From: Mesostigma viride
Lineage: Eukaryota > Streptophyta > Mesostigmatophyceae > Mesostigmatales > Mesostigmataceae
Assembly: GCA_009746045.1 (NCBI GenBank)
Contig: RPFO01002072.1
Coordinates: forward strand, 1 to 34,635
Reading direction: 5' to 3'
DNA length: 34,635 nt
Under the pieces are notes generated by a model, which searched no databases, was not told the DNA's origin, and saw only the letters and a program-made list of their open reading frames with translations. Shown piece by piece: positions 1 through 7,360 of this stretch. The position numbers and the translations under genes are program-made. The stretch's first letter is position 1. Every line of letters starts with the position of its first letter.

Positions 1-315
1 TCGAAATACCCGTGTCACCACAGGGATTCGAACCCCCGACTTACGAGGTCTTAGTTTATTAAATAGTGACGGAACCTTTTTGCCACTTGGCAATTAGGTC
101 CGTCACTATTTATCCGGCGAAAACCACTAGCCGGCATCTATTCCGCGTTAAGTTCACGTGAACGTGGCGCGGAATTGATGCCGGCGAGTGGTTTTCGCCG
201 GATAAATAGTGACGGACCTAATTGCCAAGTGGCAAAAAGGTTCCGTCACTATTTATAATAACTAAGACCTCGTAAGTCGGGGGTTCGAATCCCTGTGGTG
301 ACACGGGTATTTCCG
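1..315. repeat. ~315-bp near-perfect palindrome with tRNA-3'-half-like ends
   Basis: Bases 1-52 are the reverse complement of 264-315 apart from one indel, and the foldback element (53-263) forms the middle, centred at about 157. Read on the + strand, 264-305 looks like the 3' part of a tRNA: a GGTTCGAATCC B-box/T-arm (4 of 5 stem pairs, TTCGAAT loop) followed by an acceptor-like TGGTGAC and A. The TGGTGACA ending would suit a leucine-type tRNA, but no 5' half is visible on either side, so this is not a working tRNA gene. The palindrome may be a real inverted duplication. Since the window opens inside it, a foldback artefact at a contig end is also possible. Confidence 0.7.
53..263 (+). mobile_element. 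Foldback (MITE-like) element, copy 1
   Basis: This 211-bp sequence is almost wholly self-complementary around GTTCACGTGAAC (152-163). Each arm holds smaller hairpins: TAGTGACGGA...TCCGTCACTA, TTGCCA-CT-TGGCAA and CCGGCGA...CGCCGG. One base of the last stem differs from copy 2 (CTAGCCGG instead of CTCGCCGG), and the left end (AGTTTATTAAATAG) is slightly rearranged. No protein is encoded. It matches no named family that I can recall. A non-autonomous DNA transposon is the likeliest identity, but no target-site duplication is visible. Confidence 0.75.
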
Positions 316-460
316 AATACCGGAAGGAATTGATACCAGAAGGCCAAACGAAAGTGCCAGAAGGGAAAATATGCCCGGTTGGAATATCGTTAAGGCGAGA
401 TTCGGTACTGCAGTAGGCATTAGCGGTACGATAGATATCGGCCCCACACTACGACGTTTT

Positions 461-672
461 AGTTATTATAAATAGTGACGGAACCTTTTTGCCACTTGGC
501 AATTAGGTCCGTCACTATTTATCCGGCGAAAACCACTCGCCGGCATCAATTCCGCGCCACGTTCACGTGAACTTAACGCGGAATAGATGCCGGCGAGTGG
601 TTTTCGCCGGATAAATAGTGACGGACCTAATTGCCAAGTGGCAAAAAGGTTCCGTCACTATTTATAATAACT
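461..672 (-). mobile_element. Foldback (MITE-like) element, copy 2, inverted
   Basis: This is a 212-bp second copy with perfect terminal inverted repeats starting AGTTATTATAAATAGTGACG. The asymmetric centre (CGCCACGTTCACGTGAACTTAACG, given here only to show polarity at 555-578) is the reverse complement of that in copy 1, so the two copies are inverted relative to each other. Nested hairpins lie at 468-482/508-522, 489-494/497-502 and 523-529/537-543 and are mirrored in the right arm. Unlike copy 1 it lacks tRNA-like flanks. No clear target-site duplication is seen. Confidence 0.75.
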
Positions 673-1319
673 CTCACCACCGTGCCAGCGGGCCAGTGGT
701 TTTGCCCAGTTTGTGTCGCTGCCCGTTTCGCAACCTGGCAGTAGCGTCACCATTTCCTTAGCTGCTGTGGTGTTGGCACGGTCGCTGGCCATGTGAGGAG
801 CCATGAGAGCCAGCGAGGGGGGAATCATGGAACAGGTCCTCGCCCACCCCGCAGGGCATGCACTTTAAGGCAGGCACGTCAGCTCAGCTCATTTGGGTTT
901 TACCAAATTAAGCTGAGTGGCCAGCCGCCACGGTGGCGCCGGAGATTGTGGCACGCAGACGCGACAGCTGTCACGGACGCGAGCTATGTCATCCGGGCGC
1001 CCACTATGCACAAGACCGGTGACGTGCGCAAGGAATTTGTTTTCTACGCATTTTCGACAAAGGCTAGTGACCGGGGGGGGACACTAGCACTTGCAGCATA
1101 AGCGCGGACGAAAGTGTACGTGCGCGCGCCGGGCCAGGCACAGCTGGGCGAGTTAATGCCAAGCGCATTGGCGTGTTCCTGATTCGGCATATCTCTGCGA
1201 TTCCAGCGGCACCGGAACGAGTTCATTCCGACAAGTATCAAGAAAGTTATGGCGTTCCGACTTCCCGGTCGCGCGCGAGCGCGAGCCGGCTGTTCTTCTA
1301 AGTCGGACGTGAATATTTG
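673..1319. other. Non-coding stretch, nothing recognised
   Basis: Short open frames occur but none has recognisable motifs or a convincing start, and a G8 run sits near 1073-1080. I see no RNA gene or repeat copy. It is either flanking genomic DNA or the outer part of element A's long terminal repeat. Confidence 0.4.
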
Positions 1320-1934
1320 CCGACGACATATGGGGTCGACAGTAATTCCTGGGCTGACAGGAATTAGGTGCTGAACCTACGACGGTATTGGATTAATACG
1401 TCGTACGCAGGAAATAGGAACCTTAACCTGTGGTCTGTTGGTACCGCAGGCTTAGTCCTGGACTTCTAGGTGCAGATGCAATAGTCACTGTGGACTGTGC
1501 TCTGTGGTCACTGTACCTGTATGGCAGACCTACTGTATAGGAACTGGGCGCTGTACAGGTAGTGAATACTGTACCGGGGTGTTATTACTGAGCAGGCCTC
1601 CTAGGCTGCTCAGGACTAGCAAGCACAGTGCACAAGTATATAAAGAATAGGCCAGTGCCAATTGGGCATCTCTTGCGAGCCCGCCTCACGTGTGTTGCCT
1701 TGACTTGGCAAACTCGTGTACAAGCCTCAAGCGTGTGAGCGCTGTAACATTATCCAATTTTAACAAAGCTCCGTTCCAACCATATTCACACATTGCTGCA
1801 TTGCAACCATATCATACATTGCGTTTATAAAAACGTTAACTCAAATTACAAGCAGTCTCGACGGAACGACCAGGAGGGTCGTTGCTGTTTGCTGCGTGCA
1901 GCGTTGACGACGCGAGAAGCTCGTCAGGTGTCGA
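1320..1934 (+). promoter_or_regulatory. Probable 5' LTR/promoter region of element A
   Basis: The region lies just upstream of ORF1 of element A and has a good TATA box (TATATAAA, 1637-1644). Around 1447-1472 it has a short likeness (CAGGCTTAG...CCTGGACT) to the LTR of the related element B. The exact LTR ends cannot be set because no 3' LTR partner is found inside the window. Placing it as an LTR rests on position and this weak similarity. Confidence 0.45.
1637..1644 (+). promoter_or_regulatory. TATA box of element A
   Basis: TATATAAA lies about 290 bases upstream of the ORF1 start, in the expected place for an LTR promoter with a long leader. It is the only strong TATA-like match in the 5' region. 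Confidence 0.45.
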
Positions 1935-2858
1935 ATGGTGCAGGAAGAACAACGGCAGCAGAATTTCCGGTTTCCTCGGCAGTCTGCTGGTGGTTCCATT
2001 TCGCCTGAATTGCGTCGTGTGGTTCGAGATTTATCTTTATTGCTTGCAGATCGTCCACCTGTTAATCGCAACTTTGTGCAATTCGTCGACGACCAGGTCG
2101 AGGATTGGGAGCGCATTCTGCAGCACGTCCGAACCATCGTCGTTCCGGCACACCGGAGCGTCGACGACATCGAGCAAGAGCTGCACGGTCTGGTCGGGAT
2201 CCAGACTGTGATTACAGCCTTAGTTGACCGGGTGCGTTCGGAGTTGGCGGCCAGGCAAGGAGAAGCTGCGGAGCCAGCTGGTGCGGTGCGACACGAGTTC
2301 GTGCAGGCAGCAGCGGGTGCGGGTGTACAACGTACGTTCGCAGGCGTAATTGGCGACGAGGGAGTTGCAGCGGGACCAGTTCGGCGTGAGCGACGCGGGG
2401 CGGAGCGCTACAGGCGGCTGGCAGAGGTCGAGGCCGCTGCGGAAGCCATCACCGGAGGTCAGCGTGCGACACGAGTCGGCAGGATTCCGGAGCGAGGGAG
2501 AGTTCCTTTTCAGGAACTGCCCCAACCTCTTCGCGTTCGTGTGACGCGTTGGGAGGAGTTCGCCCCTCTGGGTTACGACAGTGACCTTGAGGTGGGAGCT
2601 GTGGGGGTCGCTGGTCTAGGCGACGAGGAGCTTGGCGACCGCGAGGTGCCAAGATACAATCCGCGGGGTGTTAACGACGGGTTGTCACCTGTCTACTACA
2701 CTAACGGTGACGACGCTGTCATCGCGGGCCGGCAGCGGGCCGACGACGGCGCAGCGGGTAGCAGGGTGCCAGAGCTTATCGTTGTGAGCGACAGCGACAG
2801 TGACAGCGACAAGGAGAACCAGGAAGCGCCCGCGGGTGACCGTGGTGGTCTTGACTGA
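1935..2858 (+). CDS. Element A ORF1, unknown protein with SUMO-interaction-like tail
   Basis: An intact 307-residue ORF starts at an ATG upstream of gag. I do not recognise the family. The N-terminal ~110 residues look helical and charged, the middle is Ala/Arg/Glu-rich, and the C-terminus is acidic. Residues ~279-292 read PELIVVSDSDSDSD, a hydrophobic core followed by Ser-Asp repeats, which is the textbook layout of a phospho-regulated SUMO-interacting motif. There is no signal peptide or membrane segment. Element B has an ORF of about the same size (326 residues) at the same position between LTR and gag, although the two proteins are not visibly alike. Ordinary copia elements have no such ORF. 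The function is unknown; a role in nucleoprotein assembly or host-factor binding is only an inference. Confidence 0.6.
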   Translation: MVQEEQRQQNFRFPRQSAGGSISPELRRVVRDLSLLLADRPPVNRNFVQFVDDQVEDWERILQHVRTIVVPAHRSVDDIEQELHGLVGIQTVITALVDRVRSELAARQGEAAEPAGAVRHEFVQAAAGAGVQRTFAGVIGDEGVAAGPVRRERRGAERYRRLAEVEAAAEAITGGQRATRVGRIPERGRVPFQELPQPLRVRVTRWEEFAPLGYDSDLEVGAVGVAGLGDEELGDREVPRYNPRGVNDGLSPVYYTNGDDAVIAGRQRADDGAAGSRVPELIVVSDSDSDSDKENQEAPAGDRGGLD

Positions 2859-2960
2859 GTGGTAACACTTGTCATTTTCCTTTCTTGTTCAGTAGCTTAT
2901 ATTGCTTTCATTGCTGCTTGGCCACTTGGCTGGCTGTCGCAGACCTGAACAGGGGCCATC

Positions 2961-4147
2961 ATGAGTGAGGGAGCTATTGACCAACGAGGGCGCGGTGTCG
3001 GCTTTGAGCGGCGCGGCGCTGGGATGGATGGACGCGATGGACGCGATGGACGCGATGGACGCGGTGACGGCCAGGCGCTGGGAGACCAGGCTGCACTGGC
3101 AGATGATCAGAGCCAAGGATCTCAGGGCGGTCAGAACGCGCCAGCTGCCGATCAAGCGGCACCTAGGCGGCCGACCGTGGCTGAGGGGTACGCGGTGCTA
3201 AGCCAGTTTCAGTCCGTGCATCAAGGACAATTGGCAGCCCCGGGACGCTGAGAGAATGTTAGAGGACATGAACTTGTACACGGACATCTACACCGGTGAC
3301 AAGCTTCGCATCCTGGCGTCTAGTGCCTACATAAGGCAGTCGGCAAGGCGGCTGTTCAAATTCGTCCGGGAGCGACATACCGCGGGGGATACCTGGACTG
3401 CGTTTATGACGCGACTCAGGGTGTACGTTCCTGAGTGATAAGAGGACCATAGATGGTTCTCACCTGAAACAAGAGTACCTGGACTACAAGCCCATCAAGG
3501 GGCAACTAGTGGTCTACGCCTTTGAAGACTTTGTCAAGCTGAGGGAGGACGCCATGGCCAAAGGATTCTTCGTTGCAGATCGGATGGCCATGGGCGACTT
3601 TCTCAAGTCGCTGCAGCTGGATCCTGTCACGATGGACAATGTGACCATCCACATGCGACAAGTCCATGGCTGGGCTGCCATGACGGACCAGTTGTATGAT
3701 TGTTTCAGCGGCAAGTATGTAGGTGGTAAGCGCCCACGTCAAGGGGACGAGGAGGCAGCTGAACCTGCAGTAAAGTCCATGAGGGGATCGGGCCACGGGG
3801 GCCCAGCGTCCTCGAGGGGGCCTGAGACCTCTTCTAGGGGTCGAGGAAGGTCCAGGAGGGGGCGTGGCAGAATGGCTGGACGGGGGACACCTCCGAAGTC
3901 GGGGCATCCACAGTCCCAGTTTGACTTCAAGAGGGTGGGTGGTCCTCCCAAGGCTGGACCCAGCAGTGGGACCTCACGGGACATCAGTCAGGTGGAATGT
4001 TATTTCTGCCAAGGGAAGGGTCACTTCAGGAATGAGTGTCCCTCGTACCTGCGGCAGGAAGGTCAGAGCAAGCCAGCTCAGGGTGGCAGCAAGGAGAAGG
4101 CTGGTCCATCCCAGGATAAGGGCAAGGGCAAGGCTGTTGATCATTGA
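2961..4147 (+). pseudogene. gag: Element A gag (capsid/nucleocapsid), broken by two frameshifts
   Basis: The protein starts at ATG 2961 with a Gly/Arg/Asp-rich stretch. It continues in a second frame at 3256-3438 and in a third from about 3443 to the TGA at 4145-4147. Comparison with element B's gag supports the joins: LEDM at the start of the second segment matches LEDM in B, and the AFEDFVKLRE region matches B's EELQRLTRIRE. The C-terminal part has an Arg/Gly-rich stretch and a CCHC zinc knuckle at 3998-4039 (C-x2-C-x4-H-x4-C), typical of retrotransposon nucleocapsids. A 9-bp tandem repeat (GATGGACGC, ~3027-3062) codes for Gly-Arg-Asp repeats. It is either decayed or affected by indel errors. 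Confidence 0.75.
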
Positions 4148-4198
4148 CTTGAGCCTGCACACATCCCTGAACCCTGGAGGGTGCCCCCAGGGGTGTGT
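4145..4198 (+). promoter_or_regulatory. Candidate gag-pol stop-codon readthrough site, element A
   Basis: The gag stop TGA (4145-4147) is followed in the same frame by open pol sequence, with no frame change. The context TGACTTGAG is identical in element B although the surrounding codons differ. Starting 11 bases after the stop, ACACATCCC (4159-4167) can pair with GGGGTGTGT (4190-4198) in 9 pairs including one T-G, enclosing a smaller ACCC/GGGT stem. A stop with 3' C and a nearby stem-loop is the known layout of readthrough sites in several viruses. Its function here is inferred. Confidence 0.55.
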
Positions 4199-5785
4199 AA
4201 TGTAGCTGCTAGTGACAGCAGTGAGGGGCAGCCCCATGCTCTAGTGACAGAGCCTATTGGACACGATGGGGCAAGCTTGGTTACCACAGAGAGTATGCCA
4301 GCTGTAGCTGCAGTGGTTACTCGCCAACGTGCCCGCCATGGCGGTGCTGAGCCTGAGGTAGGACCTGGTGCTGTGGACCCAGGTGGATCTCAGAAGCATT
4401 CTGACCGTGCAGGACTGGCACAGGATGGTCAGGATGAGGATAGGGCTGGAGACAGTCTGACAGGCACGACCCTGGTGCCTCCTCTACATAAGGGATCTGT
4501 ACATACCTTGAGTGCTAATAATGACAATAAAAGATTTTCTCTCTTGTATGACATTGCCTCAAGGTTGCATACCATGTTTGGCCATGCAGCTCAGTCTTTG
4601 CAAGTTGCTAGACGGCTGGGAGGAAGTGAGTTGTATACTCCATCTGCCAACAGGTTGCTCAAGCTTGCAAGTGCAGGCTAGTTGCTAGAAAGCCCAAGCA
4701 GTCTCATGCCAGGTCTCCTATTTTGCAGCCAGGCCATGTGCAGGTAGATATTCAGAGAATCAGGGGTTTGAAGCTGCTGGTGGCAGTGGACAGATATACC
4801 AAGTACAAGACCCTAGAGATCCTGCCTGACATGGAGAAGCCTACATTAATTGCTGCTCTGAAGTTGACAAGGAGCAGGTACCCTGGGTTGGAGTTGCTGC
4901 AGTGTGACATTCAGTTTGAGTGCTGTGAGAACCTGCCAGAATTTCCAGAGTTGCTGATTACACCCAGGGAGAGCCACGGCCAGCAAGGGGTTGTGGAGAG
5001 AGCCATCCAAGAGATCAAGACTGTCTGTGCTGCTGGTGGAGAGGATTCCAAGGACGTCATCTGCCATTGTAACATCTGCATGGCTATGTTCTGTGGAGGA
5101 TAGGCTGAACCTCAGGACTCCCATGTTCTTTGGTGACATTGCCATCAATCCTCTTATGCTGCACACCAGGATGCTGCCAGCTGATGCTGAGCAGGCATGG
5201 AAGGAGAAGCTAGAGGCCAAGTTCCTCAAGCTGAGGCAGAAAGACAAGGGCTGGAGTGTCCTAGAACCTAACGTTGGACAACAGGTTGTTGTGTGGAAGG
5301 AGCCAAGCTTTCCAGGGAAACGTGGCAGCTGGCATGATGGGGTGGTGACCCGAGTAGAAGCCGCTGGCCATAAGTGCTGGGTGGCCGTTGATGGCTCCCA
5401 AGCAGTGCACCGTCTGTCCTGGTCAAAGATCCGTCCCCGGGGAGGTAATCAAGGAGACCTCTTCCAGGTGCCCGTTGGTGTACAAGGCGGGGGTGACGTG
5501 GAACTTCCTGATCAGGGTGCTACAGCTGTATCGAGCCCTCAGGGTGACCCTGGCCCGGCCCCTGGGGTACCTTCACATACGGTGGTTGGGCAAGCAGGCG
5601 GACAGGCTGCACCTCCGGAACGGCCCGACACCAGGCCTAGGGGTGTGCGTCTATCAGATCTTGTACAGGCTTTGCAAAGAGCCAAGAAGGAGCCTAAGGT
5701 GTCCAAGCTTGTCCAGTTGGATGAACCTGAGGTAGCTGCCATGGAAATAGATACCAATGCACAGGTTTCTGTCATGGGACCTCAG
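4148..5785 (+). pseudogene. pol: Element A pol, 5' part: integrase, C-terminal module, start of protease
   Basis: After the TGA, a low-complexity linker leads to an integrase zinc-binding region (HTMFGH, ~4570) and the catalytic core with D (4747), D (4907) and E (4996). The frame changes near 4640-4680 and again near 5030-5090. A conserved module with WKEPSFPGKRG follows, matching element B. A retropepsin then begins with DTNAQ (5750-5764). The gypsy element interrupts at 5785, and the protease resumes in the same frame at 24958 after the CTCAG duplication. No protease-like sequence precedes the integrase, so the order is INT then PR. Confidence 0.8.
5781..5785. repeat. Target-site duplication of the gypsy element (left)
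   Basis: CTCAG here and CTCAG at 24953-24957 flank the gypsy LTR ends (TGTTACG...CGTAACA). Five bases is the usual duplication for Ty3/gypsy integrases. Confidence 0.9.
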
Positions 5786-6357
5786 TGTTACGTCGCGTAA
5801 CAATTCGTTGTAGTTACGGACGTAAATTAGGTTTCTTGCCTCGGTTGTCCCTAGGTTTACGTGTAGTTCCTATTGGGACATTACTGTCCTCGTAACAGTA
5901 CTGTGGTACATTGGGTGCCTTTGGGCGCCGCGCCGCGTACTTTATTAGTGGTCCTCATCCTTTGGTAGAATGTAGTGGACCAGCGTGCATCTGTGCACCT
6001 GCCTGTGTTTCTGTGGTTTTGAAGGCGAGGGCCAGGTCGGCCCGAGCCTGTTGGACCGTTGGTGACCATTTATGCACGTTCCGCTCCTTGTGTGGGCACT
6101 CGGCGTGTGTTAAATGAATTAACACATATAGGCCTGGGTCACGGCAGTGTAGTTGTGTTTCCTTCCTCTTTTCCTGGAGTAAACGGGTTTGGTTAAATGG
6201 CCTATGGCATATTACAGTAGTACATATGTCAATGCATTGAGATCTGGATCGTCTCGTTCGTCTTTCGCTAGGGGTTTAACTAGAGGCGGATTAACTAGTT
6301 TAGGTAGCATCAGGCCGGGTAGAGGTAGAGGTGGCGGCCGAGGCCTGCGGCGTAACA
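5786..6357 (+). repeat. Gypsy 5' LTR (572 bp)
   Basis: It starts TGTTACG and ends CGTAACA, preceded by the CTCAG duplication. The first 17 bases, TGTTACGTCGCGTAACA, are themselves an inverted repeat containing both LTR end sequences. Bases 5786-6053 match 15976-16243, and the remainder matches 24649-24952, with no difference that I can see. Confidence 0.92.
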
Positions 6358-6503
6358 ATGGACTCGGAGGTAGTTTAGATAGAGAGCGAGACGACGATCC
6401 TTTGCAACATACGTCATTGAATCAACCCTTCCGCGGCTGGGAAAATGAAGACGACACCTACTTGACAGGTAATGGGCGGGTCGCCTGCGAGCTGGGGGGG
6501 TAG
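6204..6503 (+). CDS. Small Arg/Gly-rich ORF starting in the LTR and running into the internal region
   Basis: A 99-residue frame opens at ATG 6204 inside the 5' LTR and crosses the LTR end, with a GRGRGGGRG stretch at the boundary. The repeated LTR means the same start exists at the 3' end (24799). It ends at a G7 run and TAG (6501-6503). A splice-donor-like ACAG|GTAATG lies at 6465-6474, so the transcript might be spliced towards the ORFs downstream; this is speculative. No family is recognised, and it may not be translated. Confidence 0.3.
   Translation: MAYYSSTYVNALRSGSSRSSFARGLTRGGLTSLGSIRPGRGRGGGRGLRRNNGLGGSLDRERDDDPLQHTSLNQPFRGWENEDDTYLTGNGRVACELGG
6359..6370 (+). promoter_or_regulatory. 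Candidate primer-binding site of the gypsy element
   Basis: TGGACTCGGAGG begins one base after the LTR end and has the TGG expected to pair with the CCA end of a tRNA primer. I could not match it to a specific tRNA. Confidence 0.45.
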
Positions 6504-6876
6504 TGCTGCCCGATTCGGGACACGCCCTGCCTAGAAGTTAGACCTGCTCAAAGCGGATGAACTCCTCACGTAGCTAGTTCCTTTTCCTTTTCCTCGTTTT
6601 GTTTTCCTGAAAAATGTTGCTTACTGTCGTAGATAGGTGATGGTTTCGGTTTGGTGTTAGTGAGACGATTAGCGTCTTGGTAGGTTCCACCTTTTCCTTC
6701 GTGTTGCTGCCCATTAGACGGCCGCACTCGCAGAAATTTACTGGGTCGCTGACTTTAGGACTACGAGCGCTGGACCATTGCCGCCCTCGTCATTTCGGTG
6801 ATCCAGATAACCCAGCTAAGTCGACTCCTACCCCTTCCACTCCTATCGTGACTACTCAAGAACAAGGTGCGTTACC

Positions 6877-7260
6877 ATGAGCCAGCGGCGATCTTTTACT
6901 GCTCCTTCCCATTCTTCTAGCGATAATAGTCTAGCTAAATATTACGTAGTGATTACGCCTCAATGGTCCTCCATTTTCCTTTCTTGGTCCGACGCTAGGA
7001 AGATCGTTCAGAACCGTGTATACAACGTAATTAGGTATAAGAAATTTATGTCCTTCGAAGAAGCTCAGCAGTTCCTTATAGATCATAGCCAAACAGATTT
7101 AGGCCTGCATGTACGCCCTATTCCTCATGGTCGTCCTCCTGTAGAAGCTCTAGTCTTTGCTACCCTCCTTCTTCTCCCCCTAAACGGGCTGCATCTGCAT
7201 CTGCATCTCAGATACTCCTCTCACTTTGGAGTTTGGTTCCCTATCCATTACTGTTGTTAA
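6877..7260 (+). CDS. RNase H1-type hybrid-binding (viroplasmin-like) domain ORF of the gypsy element
   Basis: ATG 6877 (context accATGagc) opens a 127-residue frame. Residues 22-67 fit the hybrid-binding fold of eukaryotic RNase H1 and caulimovirus protein VI: an initial YYVV, then FLSW, a spacer with conserved V, then YKKF, MSFEEAQQFL. In RNase H1 this domain binds RNA/DNA hybrids, so a role in handling the reverse-transcription intermediate is a fair inference. The C-terminal 50 residues are hydrophobic and may be out of frame after an indel, since another frame gives a Pro/Ser/Ala-rich continuation. The ORF sits between LTR and gag, which is unusual for a chromovirus. Confidence 0.65.
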   Translation: MSQRRSFTAPSHSSSDNSLAKYYVVITPQWSSIFLSWSDARKIVQNRVYNVIRYKKFMSFEEAQQFLIDHSQTDLGLHVRPIPHGRPPVEALVFATLLLLPLNGLHLHLHLRYSSHFGVWFPIHYCC

Positions 7261-7360
7261 AAAGGATTGATTTTAATTTTGTTCTTGCTTCAGACCTTCA
7301 AGGTTTTTCCTTTTTCCTTTGTTGCTTTCACCTAGATTCCTATTCCTTTACTAATTAAAG

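Noticed and set aside
264-305. Intact tRNA gene
   Set aside because: Only the T-arm, acceptor 3' strand and part of a variable region are present; no 5' acceptor, D-arm or anticodon arm is found on either side.
793-1241. Small overlapping ORFs in the left flank
   Set aside because: Both strands are open by composition, with no motifs, no homologous pattern and no supporting context.
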